64,000 bases of DNA from Streptomyces anulatus (lineage in GTDB: Bacteria > Actinomycetota > Actinomycetes > Streptomycetales > Streptomycetaceae), in the NCBI RefSeq assembly GCF_000721175.1, contig NZ_JOEZ01000003.1:186001-250000 (forward strand), read 5' to 3'. Below the pieces are notes generated by a model. The model made no database searches, had not been told where the DNA came from, and saw only the letters and a list, made by a program, of their open reading frames with translations. Below are positions 42,594 through 50,867 of the stretch, piece by piece (position 1 is the first letter of the stretch; each line of letters starts with the position of its first letter). The translations under genes were made by a program, and so were the position numbers.

Positions 42594-43663
42594 CCGTCAC
42601 CGACCGAACCGCCCCCGCCCCCGCCCGCAAGGCCCCCCGGGGCTATCTGGTCGTCGGCCGCACCGTGGCGATACCCATGCGCCGGGCCTCCGTGCTCGCG
42701 GGTGCCGGTCTCTTCGTCCTCCTCCTCGCCGCCGCCGTCACGACGCTGACCTGGGGACGCCTCGGCATCGACCTCGCCGACCTCCCCGCCGCGCTGCTCG
42801 GCGACGCCGAGGGCAAGGACCGCTTCGTCTTCAACCGGCTGCGCGGCCCCCGCCTCACCGTCGCCATCGGGGTCGGCGCGGCGCTCGGCCTCTCCGGCGC
42901 GCTGTTCCAGTCGGTCACCCGTAACCCGCTCGGCAGCCCGGACGTCATCGGGCTCTCCGCCGGCGCCGGCGCCGGCGCCGCCATCTGCGCCCTGATGTTC
43001 CCCGACACGGTCCCCGTCCCCGTCGGTGCGCTCATCGGCGCGGTGGTGGCGATGGCCGTCGTGTACGCCTCCACCGGCACCGGCTTCCGCAACCCCGCCC
43101 GGCTCGTCATCGCCGGGATCGGGGTGGCCGCGATGGGCGCTGCCGTCACCCAGTACGTCGTCTACGCCCTGGAGCGCGACAAGGCCTCTGTTCTCACCGC
43201 CTACGTCAACGGCAGCCTGACGGCCCGCTCCTGGACCGACGCCACCACCGTGTGGCTGGTCCTGCTCGCCACCGCGCCGCTGACCGCGCTGATCTCCCGG
43301 CGGCTCGACATCGGCGAGATGGGCGACGACATCGCCGAGGGGCTCGGCTCCGAGCCGAAGAAGGCCAAGACCCTCGCCGTGGTCCTGGCCATCGCCCTCT
43401 CGGCCGCCGCGGTCAGCGTCTCGGGACCCATCGCCTTCATCGCCCTGACCGCTCCCCAGATCGCCAAGCGCCTCACCCGCGTCTCCGGTCCTCACCTGCT
43501 GCTCTCCGCCCTCACCGGCGGTCTGCTGCTGGTGCTCGCGGACCTCTGCTCCCAGCAACTGGCGCTCTTCGACGATCTGCCGGTCGGGATCTACACCATG
43601 GCGATCGGCGGCGCGTACCTCGGCTGTCTGCTGGTACGGGAGTGGCGCAAGGGCGTGCTCTGA
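42590..43663 (+). CDS. FecCD-type siderophore permease (FepG position)
   Basis: A 357-residue permease paralogous to the preceding one: FNRLRGPRLTVAIGVGAALG, TRNPLGSPDVIGLSAGAG and GPIAFIALTAPQIAKRLT. The cytoplasmic loop with GLGSEPKKAK contacts the ATPase. No ATPase gene follows, so the importer must borrow one encoded elsewhere, which is common in Streptomyces. The 205 nt after the stop contain no gene that I can support. Confidence 0.9.
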   Translation: MTVTDRTAPAPARKAPRGYLVVGRTVAIPMRRASVLAGAGLFVLLLAAAVTTLTWGRLGIDLADLPAALLGDAEGKDRFVFNRLRGPRLTVAIGVGAALGLSGALFQSVTRNPLGSPDVIGLSAGAGAGAAICALMFPDTVPVPVGALIGAVVAMAVVYASTGTGFRNPARLVIAGIGVAAMGAAVTQYVVYALERDKASVLTAYVNGSLTARSWTDATTVWLVLLATAPLTALISRRLDIGEMGDDIAEGLGSEPKKAKTLAVVLAIALSAAAVSVSGPIAFIALTAPQIAKRLTRVSGPHLLLSALTGGLLLVLADLCSQQLALFDDLPVGIYTMAIGGAYLGCLLVREWRKGVL

Positions 43664-43868
43664 GACTGGGGCAGGCTCCGGCTGCCCGGATCGTCAGGGA
43701 TCCGCCCGGTCCAGCCCCGGGAACGCCTCAAGGGCCCCACGGGGCGTCCGTGAACCCGGTCAGTGGCCCGCGCCGGGCCGGTTCCGCAGAGGGCCGAACG
43801 GGGGCCGGGAGCGGCGCCGGGGCGGTGACGACTGGTCACGTACAGGTTCGTCGACCATACTGCCCGCC

Positions 43869-44423
43869 GTGGAGCAGAGCATAGATTCGAACAAGAAGCC
43901 CGAGTTCGCCGCAGGCACCGACCCGGCGTTCATCCCCCTGCCCGGACTCGCGGCGCCCGTCGCGACCCGGAAGCCCGAACCGGAATCGGAGGCCGGTCCG
44001 AAGGACGCTGCTCCGGAGTCGGAGCGTGAACGCGACGACGAGCCCGAAGCGGCGACCGGGGAGGCCGGTGCCGGCAAGGAACCGGAATCGGCGAGGGGCG
44101 ACGCCGAGGCGGTGGGCGAGGCCGAGGGCGCGGACGTCGCGGAGGGTCCCGTATTCGAGGTCAGCGACCGGCGTGGTTCGATCCGGGTCGCCCGGGAAGG
44201 CGTCCGGTTCCGGCTGGACGACCAGGAGGCCGAGTTCGGCTGGGACGAGATCGGCGCCGTGGAGACCACCCCGGCCCGCTTCGGCCGCAGGTTCACGGTG
44301 ACCGTTCACCTGTCGACCCGCCGGTGGTTCAACGCCGAGGTCGAGGCGGAGAGCCGCGGACAGCTCAAGGGCTGGCCGGCCGAGCTGGACACCGTCCTGG
44401 ACGCCTACTTCGAGGAGTCCTGA
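43869..44423 (+). CDS. Hypothetical protein with acidic N-terminal half
   Basis: A 184-residue protein. Residues 30-95 are almost all Glu, Asp, Ala, Pro and Gly and are probably disordered. Residues 96-184 look folded, with alternating beta strands (VFEVSDRRGSIRVAREGVRF, FTVTVHLSTRRWFNAEVEA) and a final helix (DTVLDAYFEES), resembling a small PH-like or SHOCT-free beta domain. I do not recognise a family. GTG 43869 lies 12 nt after CATACT, a likely -10, so the message may be nearly leaderless. Confidence 0.7.
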   Translation: MEQSIDSNKKPEFAAGTDPAFIPLPGLAAPVATRKPEPESEAGPKDAAPESERERDDEPEAATGEAGAGKEPESARGDAEAVGEAEGADVAEGPVFEVSDRRGSIRVAREGVRFRLDDQEAEFGWDEIGAVETTPARFGRRFTVTVHLSTRRWFNAEVEAESRGQLKGWPAELDTVLDAYFEES

Positions 44424-44439
44424 ACGGTCGGCCATGAGG

Positions 44440-44459
44440 CACCCCCGGCGGCGGGGGTG
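44440..44459. terminator. Short terminator-like hairpin
   Basis: CACCCCC (44440-44446) pairs with GGGGGTG (44453-44459) around GGCGGC, 16 nt after the acidic protein stop and before the converging DedA gene. The stem is short, so confidence is moderate. Confidence 0.45.
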
Positions 44460-44548
44460 TCGTCCATGGGGCCGAGGGCCGGACGGCGGTTCCGGCCGGG
44501 CCGCGCGGTGCTGAACCGCGCGGTGCCGCCTCGTGCCGTGCCCTGCCG

Positions 44549-45214
44549 TCAGGGCCGCTCGCGGTTGCGGCCCCGCACGCGCATCACGACGTAACCGCCC
44601 AGGGCGACGGCGGCCAGCGCCAGCACGACCTTGGACGCGACGCCGACGTACGTCCCGACCACGTCCCACTGGTCGCCGAGCCAGTATCCGGCCATCACCA
44701 GCACGGTGTTCCACACCAGGCTGCCAGCCGTCGTCAGCGCGACGAACACCGGCAGCGGCATGCGCTCCACGCCCGCGGGCACCGAGATCAGGCTCCGGAA
44801 AACCGGCACCATGCGGCCCAGCAGGACCGCCTTGGTGCCGTGCCGGGCGAACCACTCCTCCGTCCGCACCAGGTCGGAGGTCTTGACCAGCGGCAGCTTC
44901 GCCCACCAGGCGTGCACCCGTTCCCGGCCGAACAGGGCTCCGATGCTGTACAGGGCCACCGCCCCGACGACCGAGCCGAGCGTCGTCCAGAACAGGGCCG
45001 AGGCGATGCTGAGCACGCCTCGCGAGGCGGCGAACCCGGTCAACGGCAGGATGACCTCGCTGGGCAGCGGGGGGAACACGTTCTCCAGTGCGATGGCCGC
45101 ACCCGCGCCGGGACCACCGAGCGTCTCGACCAGCCCGGCGGCCCAGTCGGCGACGCCTCCCTGCGGCTCGGAGGCGGCCGACAGCTCTCGGGGGTCCGAC
45201 AGGGTCAGATGCAT
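44549..45214 (-). CDS. DedA family membrane protein
   Basis: A 221-residue membrane protein with the DedA/SNARE-associated core: ENVFPPLPSEVILPLTGFAA, the FARHGTKAVLLGRMVPVFRS motif with its conserved Arg, and SLVWNTVLVMAGYWLG. DedA proteins move or flip phospholipid and polyprenyl carriers and keep the proton-motive force. It stands alone and converges with the acidic protein gene. Confidence 0.88.
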   Translation of the reverse strand: MHLTLSDPRELSAASEPQGGVADWAAGLVETLGGPGAGAAIALENVFPPLPSEVILPLTGFAASRGVLSIASALFWTTLGSVVGAVALYSIGALFGRERVHAWWAKLPLVKTSDLVRTEEWFARHGTKAVLLGRMVPVFRSLISVPAGVERMPLPVFVALTTAGSLVWNTVLVMAGYWLGDQWDVVGTYVGVASKVVLALAAVALGGYVVMRVRGRNRERP

Positions 45215-45245
45215 GCAGCCATGATCCCTCGGACCCCGTGACCCC

Positions 45246-46133
45246 TCAGGCTGTGTCGAGGACCACCGAGCGGCTCAGGTGGCGCGGCAGGTCCGGGTCG
45301 AGCCCCCGTGCGGCCGCACGGGCGAGGGCGAGGCGTTGTACGCGTACGAGGTCGGCCAGCGGGTCGAGGGCGTCGTCCACCCACTGGGCGCCCGTCGCGC
45401 GCACCTGCTCCGGCAGGCCCTCGGGGGCGTCGCCGAACATCCAGGTCGCGGTGCCCGCGGTGGAGATGCTGATGGGGCCGTGGCGGTACTCCATCGCGGG
45501 GTAGGACTCCGTCCAGGACAGCGACGCCTCCTTCATCTTCAGCGCCGCCTCGTGGGCCAGACCGACCGTCCACCCCCGTCCGAGGAAGGAGAACTGGGTG
45601 CTCCGCAGCAGCCCTTCGGGAAGCGGCTCGGCGAGCGCGGTCTCCGCGTCCGCGACCACGTCCTCCGAGTGCAGGCCGAGGTGGGCCCGCAGCAGGGTGA
45701 GGGCGGTCGTGGCGAAGCGCGTCTGGACGACGGACCGTTCGTCGGCGAAGTCCAGGACGACGAGATCCTCGGCCGCCGCCCTGACCGGAGTCTGCGGGTC
45801 CGCCGTGACGGCCACCGTCCGGGAGGTGCCGCGCAGCCGGTTCAGCAGCTCCAGCACCTCGGTCGTGGTCCCCGACCGGGTCAGCGCGACGACCCGGTCG
45901 TAGCCGCGGCCGAAGGGGAACTCGGAGGCGGCGAAGGCGTCCGACTCGCCCTGGCCGGAACCCTCGCGGAGCCCCGCGTAGGCCTGCGCCATGTAGAAGG
46001 AGGTACCGCAGCCGACGACCGCGATCCGCTCGCCCGCGACGGGCAGGGCGGCGGCCCCGGGGCCGTCGGCCAGGGCGGCGGCGCGCCGCCAGCACGCGGG
46101 CTGACTGGCTGTCTCGGTCTCGGCATACGACAC
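45246..46133 (-). CDS. SIS-domain sugar isomerase (GlmS isomerase-domain type)
   Basis: A 295-residue protein with two SIS domains: VVGCGTSFYMAQAYAGL, ALTRSGTTTEVLELLNRL, FLGRGWTVGLAHEAALKMKE and the SYPAMEYRHGP loop, as in the isomerase half of GlmS and in AgaS/FrlB-type deglycases. It should act on an amino-sugar phosphate or ketosamine phosphate. GTG 46133 is chosen because MSYAETETASQPACWRRAA is the usual family start and GGAG lies upstream; the frame stays open to 46190. It is divergent from a DeoR regulator. Confidence 0.85.
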   Translation of the reverse strand: MSYAETETASQPACWRRAAALADGPGAAALPVAGERIAVVGCGTSFYMAQAYAGLREGSGQGESDAFAASEFPFGRGYDRVVALTRSGTTTEVLELLNRLRGTSRTVAVTADPQTPVRAAAEDLVVLDFADERSVVQTRFATTALTLLRAHLGLHSEDVVADAETALAEPLPEGLLRSTQFSFLGRGWTVGLAHEAALKMKEASLSWTESYPAMEYRHGPISISTAGTATWMFGDAPEGLPEQVRATGAQWVDDALDPLADLVRVQRLALARAAARGLDPDLPRHLSRSVVLDTA

Positions 46134-46186
46134 GTCTGCACTCCACGGGAACGAGGTGGACCACCGGAACGGGGCTGATGAAGCCC

Positions 46187-46213
46187 GCATGTAGAATTCT
46201 GCACATTACATGC
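46187..46213. promoter_or_regulatory. Operator-like inverted repeat between the SIS isomerase and DeoR regulator genes
   Basis: GCATGTA (46187-46193) and TACATGC (46207-46213) form perfect 7-bp arms around 13 AT-rich bases. A run AACAAAAACAAG follows at 46222-46233. This AT-rich island in a GC-rich gap is the expected place for both promoters and for binding of the divergently encoded DeoR protein. Confidence 0.5.
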
Positions 46214-46353
46214 AGTTATCGAACAAAAACAAGCAAGGTGCAGGTGGATGAAGGGCTCCCGGGAGACCCTGTGCGACGCTTGCGGCGGTCCGGCCACCGG
46301 CGACCGCGTTCCCGCGAAACGCGGTGCCCGCGCCGGACGGTGAGGAGACGCTC

Positions 46354-47151
46354 TTGTCCAGGGACGCCCGGTGGGACGCGCTGCTGGAACTGGTCGGCAA
46401 GCACGGCAGGGTGGACGTCGAGGAGGCGGCGACGACGCTCGACGTCTCGGCCGCCACCATCCGCCGCGATCTGGACCAGCTGGCCGAACAGCACCTGCTG
46501 ACCCGCACCAGGGGCGGCGCGGTCGCGCACGGGGTCTCCTACGAACTCGCGCTCCGCTACAAGACGGGCCGTCACGCGCCGGAGAAGCAGGCCATCGGCC
46601 GCGCCGTGTCCGGCCTCGTCGCCGTCGGCGAAGTGGTCGGCCTGACCGGTGGAACGACGGTGACCGAAGTGGCCAGGGCGCTGGCGGTACGCCAGGACAT
46701 CGTGGGCGAGGCGACGGCGGCGGGCGGGCAGCCGACGCTGACCGTGGTGACCAACGCCCTCAACATCGCGAGCGAGCTGGCGATCCGGCCGCAGATCAAG
46801 ATGGTCGTGACGGGCGGCGTCGCGAGGCCCCAGTCGTACGAGCTCACGGGCCCGCTCGCCGTCGGCGTGATGAACGAGATCACCCTGGACGTCGCCGTCC
46901 TCGGGGTGAACGCCATCGACATCGAACGCGGCGCGTACGTCCACCACGAGGGCGAGGCCAGCGTCAACCGGCTGCTCGCGGAACGGGCCCAGCGGGTGGT
47001 GGTGGCGGCCGACTCGTCGAAGATCGGCAGACGGGCCTTCGCCCGGGTCTGCGACCTGGGCCTGGTCGACGTCCTGGTCACCGACTCCAACATCGCCGCG
47101 GAGGCGAGGGACCGGTTCGGCGAGGCGGGGGTCCAGGTCATCACGGTCTGA
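46354..47151 (+). CDS. DeoR/GlpR family regulator
   Basis: A 265-residue regulator: N-terminal DeoR helix-turn-helix (RWDALLELVGKHGRVDVEEA, then VSAATIRRDLDQL) and a C-terminal sugar-phosphate sensor domain with GLTGGTTVTEVARAL and VVVAADSSKIGR. It probably represses the divergent SIS isomerase until its sugar phosphate appears. TTG 46354 is chosen because GAGGAG lies 6 nt before it; the upstream in-frame ATG at 46324 has no such site. Confidence 0.87.
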   Translation: MSRDARWDALLELVGKHGRVDVEEAATTLDVSAATIRRDLDQLAEQHLLTRTRGGAVAHGVSYELALRYKTGRHAPEKQAIGRAVSGLVAVGEVVGLTGGTTVTEVARALAVRQDIVGEATAAGGQPTLTVVTNALNIASELAIRPQIKMVVTGGVARPQSYELTGPLAVGVMNEITLDVAVLGVNAIDIERGAYVHHEGEASVNRLLAERAQRVVVAADSSKIGRRAFARVCDLGLVDVLVTDSNIAAEARDRFGEAGVQVITV

Positions 47152-47243
47152 ACCGGTGTCCGCCGGGTACCGGAAGAGACTCCGACGGAGACTTCGCCGT
47201 GTCGTTGGTACGCCGAACGGGTGAGGGGCGAGAGGATTGCCCG

Positions 47244-47303
47244 ATGAACAGTGAGTGCAGCCGGTGCGAATCCGTCCGGCTCGACGACGGGGTGGCCCTG
47301 TGA
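47244..47303 (+). CDS. Possible 19-residue leader peptide coupled to the SepF-like gene
   Basis: An ATG-started mini-frame, MNSECSRCESVRLDDGVAL, follows GAGAGGATT by 5 nt and its stop overlaps the GTG of the SepF-like gene by 4 nt. It has a CxxC pair, so it could bind metal, but the short length means it may only serve translational coupling or attenuation. Not confirmed by anything but layout. Confidence 0.35.
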   Translation: MNSECSRCESVRLDDGVAL

Positions 47304-47704
47304 GCAGGTACGACAGGTATGACAGATACGACGCCACCGACGAACAGTGGGAGGGGCTCGCGCAGGTCGTACCGCTGCGCGGCCGTGACGAGTGGCCGTC
47401 CCGGATCGACCACCGCACCGTCCCGGACGAGCGCGCGGCCGAGCAGCGACGCCTCGTCGTGCTGCGGGTGCAGGTCTTCGCGGACGCCCGCGAGGTCGCC
47501 GAGTACCTGGTCGCCCAGGTACCGGTGCTGCTCGACCTGACGGCGGCGGAATCGGACGTGGCGAAGCGGATTCTCGACTTCAGCAGTGGTGTGGTCTTCG
47601 GCCTCGGCAGCGGCATGCACCGGGTGGACCGCAATGTCTTCCTGCTCGCGCCGGTCGGCATGGAGGTCGAGGGGGTCACTCCCGCGGGCCTCGACCAGTC
47701 GTAG
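47300..47704 (+). CDS. SepF-like cell division protein (paralogue)
   Basis: A 134-residue protein with the SepF core (about 50-125): RRLVVLRVQVFADAREVAEY, VPVLLDLTAAESDVAKRILDF and GVVFGLGSGMHRVDRNVFLL. SepF anchors FtsZ to the membrane. It is shorter than the main Streptomyces SepF, lacks an obvious amphipathic membrane helix at the N-terminus and instead starts with the slippage-type repeat SRYDRYDRYD. It lies outside the dcw cluster, so it is probably a secondary SepF with a modified job. Confidence 0.8.
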   Translation: MSRYDRYDRYDATDEQWEGLAQVVPLRGRDEWPSRIDHRTVPDERAAEQRRLVVLRVQVFADAREVAEYLVAQVPVLLDLTAAESDVAKRILDFSSGVVFGLGSGMHRVDRNVFLLAPVGMEVEGVTPAGLDQS

Positions 47705-47794
47705 GAAGCGGCAGTCGGGGCGGCAGCCGGCTCGGACCGCCGCCCCCGGCCGCACGTTCCTCCACTGTCGGTGGCCGGTGATAGACCTGAGGCC

Positions 47795-48154
47795 GTGACA
47801 GACATCGATGTGGCAGAACTCCAGCGGCGGCTGGCCGCGTTCGCGGCGGCGCGGGACTGGGGGCGTTACCACACCCCGAAGAACCTGGCGGCCGCGCTCA
47901 GCGTCGAGGCCTCCGAACTGCTGGAGATCTTCCAGTGGCTGACGCCCGAACAGTCGGCGCGGATCATGGAGAACCCCGAATCGGCCCACCGGGTCGCCGA
48001 CGAGGTGGCGGACGTGCTCGCCTATCTCCTGCAGTTCTGCGAGGTGTTGGGCATCGACCCGGCGGTGGCGCTGGCGGCCAAGTTGGAGCGGAACGAGAAG
48101 CGGTTCCCCCTGCCGAGCGCTCCGGAACCCCACGATCGTCACTCTTCGGAGTGA
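47795..48154 (+). CDS. MazG-like nucleotide pyrophosphohydrolase
   Basis: A 119-residue all-alpha NTP pyrophosphatase of the MazG/dCTPase (RS21-C6) type: RDWGRYHTPKNLAAALSVEA, SELLEIFQW and ADEVADVLAYLLQFCE carry the EExxE and ExxD metal ligands. It should hydrolyse dCTP-like or damaged nucleotides to monophosphates. GTG 47795 has a -10-like TAGACC 7 nt before it and no room for a ribosome-binding site, so a leaderless message is likely. Confidence 0.8.
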   Translation: MTDIDVAELQRRLAAFAAARDWGRYHTPKNLAAALSVEASELLEIFQWLTPEQSARIMENPESAHRVADEVADVLAYLLQFCEVLGIDPAVALAAKLERNEKRFPLPSAPEPHDRHSSE

Positions 48155-48159
48155 GCGAG

Positions 48160-48186
48160 GTATCCACAGTCGACTTCGTGTCCACA
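48160..48186 (+). promoter_or_regulatory. Two DnaA-box-like sequences
   Basis: GTATCCACA (48160-48168) and GTGTCCACA (48178-48186) lie 18 bp apart. The Streptomyces DnaA box is TTGTCCACA, so the second differs by one base and the first by two. They lie in the leader of the next gene, just after a nucleotide-pool enzyme. Function is speculative. Confidence 0.3.
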
Positions 48187-48278
48187 GATTTCCGATTTCC
48201 TCTGGCCTTACGGTGCTGTCTACCTCACTGTGGGTAATGAATGAGGTGAGCGGGTTTTCGTACGGACGGGGGAGACAC

Positions 48279-48779
48279 ATGGAAGCGGAGCGAGTCATCG
48301 AGGCGGGGCGGCGGGCTCTGGCGGGCAGCCGGGGCGCTCTGGACGTCATGGCGGAGGCCTGGCAGGCCCAGGCGCTCGCGCGGGCGGTCGGCAGCCGGCT
48401 GGCGTTGTACGGACCGATGGAATTGCGGAGCGAGGCGCGGGCGCTGGGGGAGATCGGCGCCGGATGCTCGGCCCTGGACCACCCGACGGTGCTCTCCGGC
48501 GGCGCCAGGGCGGCCCAGTTGTCCGGGATCGCCGATGTGCGGTCGGCCCTGGCCGGGCTGGCGCTGCTGCTCGGCGAGGCCGGGATCGCGCTGGTCGGGG
48601 TGGCCTGCGACACGGGGGAGGACGGTCTGTACTGGCAGTGCATCGAGGCCATGGACGCGGCCGACGAATCACTGGACCGCGTGCACGGGATGCTGAGACG
48701 ACTGGCGGAGCGCGAGAGGGAGCGCGACGGCCCCTACGGCGGCATACGCGGCCCCGCACCATCGGCGGCGGGTCCCTGA
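48279..48779 (+). CDS. Conserved actinobacterial protein of unknown function (DUF6099-like)
   Basis: A 166-residue, mostly helical protein: ERVIEAGRRALAGSRGALDV, AWQAQALARAVGSRLALYG and GIADVRSALAGLALLLGEAG. It resembles the Streptomyces DUF6099 family as I recall it; function unknown. ATG 48279 is used because GGGGGAGA lies 3-10 nt before it, although the frame is open further upstream. The 60 nt after the stop hold two copies of CGGCCCCTGAG. Confidence 0.65.
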   Translation: MEAERVIEAGRRALAGSRGALDVMAEAWQAQALARAVGSRLALYGPMELRSEARALGEIGAGCSALDHPTVLSGGARAAQLSGIADVRSALAGLALLLGEAGIALVGVACDTGEDGLYWQCIEAMDAADESLDRVHGMLRRLAERERERDGPYGGIRGPAPSAAGP

Positions 48780-48905
48780 GGGGCGGCTGACGGCCCCTGA
48801 GAGGGGGAGCCGACGGCCCCTGAGGGGGAGACGGGGAGGGGGATTGGAGAGGGATCCGGCCTGGCTGGTGAGGAGGACCGGGCGCCGGAGGGGCAGGATG
48901 GAGCC

Positions 48906-49829
48906 ATGGATCTCCGCATCTTCACCGAGCCCCAGCAAGGGGCCGACTACGACACCTTGCTCACCGTCGCCAAGGCCGCCGAGGACCTGGACTTCGACGC
49001 CTTCTACCGCTCCGACCACTATCTCCGCATGGGCTCCGGCGATGGGCTGCCCGGACCGACGGACGCCTGGATCACCCTGGCCGGACTGGCGCGCGAGACC
49101 CGGCGGATCCGGCTCGGCACGCTGATGACCGCCGGCACGTTCCGGCTTCCGGGGGTGCTGGCCATCCAGGTGGCCCAGGTCGACCAGATGTCCGGCGGCC
49201 GGGTCGAACTGGGTCTGGGTGCGGGCTGGTTCGAGGAGGAGCACAAGGCCTACGGCATCCCGTTCCCGAAGGAGAAGTTCGGCCGCCTGGAGGAGCAGCT
49301 CGCGATCGTCACCGGCCTGTGGGCGACGGAGGTCGGCAAGACCTTCAGCTACGACGGGACCTACTACCAGCTCACCGACTCGCCCGCGCTGCCCAAGCCC
49401 GCCCAGGCCAAGGTGCCCGTCCTGATCGGCGGTCACGGCGCGACGCGCACCCCGCGGCTCGCCGCGCAGTACGCCGACGAGTTCAACATCCCGTTCGCCT
49501 CGCTGGAGGACAGCGAGAAGCAGTTCGGCCGGGTCCGGGCCGCCGCGCAGGCGCACGGACGCTCGCCGGACGACCTCGTGTACTCCAACGCGCTGATCGT
49601 CTGCACGGGCAAGGACGACGCCGAGGTCGCCCGACGCGCGGCGGCCATCGGCCGGGACGTGGAAGAGCTCAAGGCGAACGGGCTGGCGGGATCGCCCGCC
49701 GAGGTGGTCGACAAGATCTGCGCCTACGGGGCGATCGGCTCGTCGAGGATCTACCTCCAGATCCTCGACCTGGCGGACCTGGACCATCTGGAACTGATCT
49801 CCTCGCAGATCCAGTCCCAGCTGACCTGA
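48906..49829 (+). CDS. LLM class F420-dependent oxidoreductase
   Basis: A 307-residue luciferase-like TIM-barrel protein: DLRIFTEPQQGADYDTLLTV, the RSDHYLRMG loop, TRRIRLGTLMTAGTFRLPGV and MSGGRVELGLGAGWFEEEHK are standard for actinobacterial F420-linked enzymes. Substrate unknown. Its stop codon lies inside a pentanucleotide tandem repeat that fills the gap to the next gene. Confidence 0.85.
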   Translation: MDLRIFTEPQQGADYDTLLTVAKAAEDLDFDAFYRSDHYLRMGSGDGLPGPTDAWITLAGLARETRRIRLGTLMTAGTFRLPGVLAIQVAQVDQMSGGRVELGLGAGWFEEEHKAYGIPFPKEKFGRLEEQLAIVTGLWATEVGKTFSYDGTYYQLTDSPALPKPAQAKVPVLIGGHGATRTPRLAAQYADEFNIPFASLEDSEKQFGRVRAAAQAHGRSPDDLVYSNALIVCTGKDDAEVARRAAAIGRDVEELKANGLAGSPAEVVDKICAYGAIGSSRIYLQILDLADLDHLELISSQIQSQLT

Positions 49830-49860
49830 CCTGACCTGACCTGACCTGACCTGACCTGAG
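49821..49860 (+). repeat. Tandem repeat of CTGAC, eight units
   Basis: Seven exact CTGAC units and a final CTGAG fill the 40 bases from the last codons of the LLM oxidoreductase gene to the ribosome-binding site of the methyltransferase gene. The repeat provides the LLM stop codon (TGA) and TGA in every frame, and leads straight into GAGGAG. Copy number is likely to vary between strains. Confidence 0.9.
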
Positions 49861-49869
49861 GAGTTGACC

Positions 49870-50787
49870 GTGAGCACCGGCAGCACGCTCGCCGACGCGC
49901 TGGCCACCGGGCCCGTCCTGCTGGACGGCGGGCTCTCCAACCAACTGGAGGCGCAGGGCTGCGACCTGTCCGACGCGCTCTGGTCGGCGCGGCTGCTGGC
50001 CGACGCGCCGGAACAGATCGAGGCCGCCCACCTCGCCTACCTCCGGGCCGGGGCGCAGGTGCTCATCACGGCCAGCTACCAGGCCACCTTCGAAGGGTTC
50101 GGGCGGTACGGGATCGACCGGGCCGGGGCCGACGCCCTGCTCGCCCGCGCAGTGCGGCTGGCCCGGGGCGCCGCCGAAGCGGCGCGCCGGGCCGATCCCG
50201 GGCGGGAGACCTGGGTCGCCGCGTCGGTCGGACCGTACGGGGCGATGCTCGCGGACGGCAGCGAGTACCGGGGGCGCTACGGGCTGAGCGTCCGGGAGCT
50301 GGAGCGCTTCCACCGCCCCCGGGTGGCGGCACTGGCCGCTGCCGGGCCCGACGCCCTGGCGTTGGAGACGGTGCCGGACCTGGACGAGGCCGAGGTCCTG
50401 GTCCGGGTGGCCGAGGAGACCGGACTGCCGTACTGGCTCTCGTACAGCGTGGCGGGCGGCCGGACCCGGGCCGGTCAGCCGCTGGAGGAGGCGTTCGCGG
50501 TGGCGGCGGGGCGGGACTCCGTCCTCGCGGTCGGGGTCAACTGCTGCGATCCGGAGGAGGCGCAGGACGCCGTGGAGCAGGCGGTGGCGGTCACGGGCAG
50601 GCCCGCCGTGGTCTACCCGAACAGCGGGGAGGGCTGGGACGCCGGAGCGCGGGGGTGGACCGGGCGCAGCACCTTCGACACCGGGCGGGTGCGGGCCTGG
50701 ACCGGGGCCGGGGCCCGGCTCGTCGGAGGATGCTGCCGGGTGGGGCCGGACCTCATCACGGAACTGGCCGGGCGGCTGGAGCGGTAG
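49870..50787 (+). CDS. mmuM: Homocysteine S-methyltransferase
   Basis: A 305-residue enzyme of the homocysteine methyltransferase family: LLDGGLSNQLEAQGCDL, VLITASYQATFEGF, LALETVPDLDEAEVLV, and the zinc cysteines in VGVNCCDPEEA and VGGCCRVGPD. It should make methionine from homocysteine with S-methylmethionine or S-adenosylmethionine as donor. GTG 49870 is preferred to TTG 49864 because GAGGAG (49858-49863) then has a 6-nt spacing. Confidence 0.9.
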   Translation: MSTGSTLADALATGPVLLDGGLSNQLEAQGCDLSDALWSARLLADAPEQIEAAHLAYLRAGAQVLITASYQATFEGFGRYGIDRAGADALLARAVRLARGAAEAARRADPGRETWVAASVGPYGAMLADGSEYRGRYGLSVRELERFHRPRVAALAAAGPDALALETVPDLDEAEVLVRVAEETGLPYWLSYSVAGGRTRAGQPLEEAFAVAAGRDSVLAVGVNCCDPEEAQDAVEQAVAVTGRPAVVYPNSGEGWDAGARGWTGRSTFDTGRVRAWTGAGARLVGGCCRVGPDLITELAGRLER

Positions 50788-50867
50788 GGAAGGGGGCAAG
50801 GGCGAGGCGAGAGGGCGGTGGAGAAAATACCTGGTGGGGGCAGGGGGTGAGGATCATACTCGGACAG

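Noticed and set aside
48160..48240. Chromosomal origin or plasmid origin signature
   Set aside because: Only two imperfect DnaA-like boxes; no dnaA, dnaN, parAB or rep genes near.
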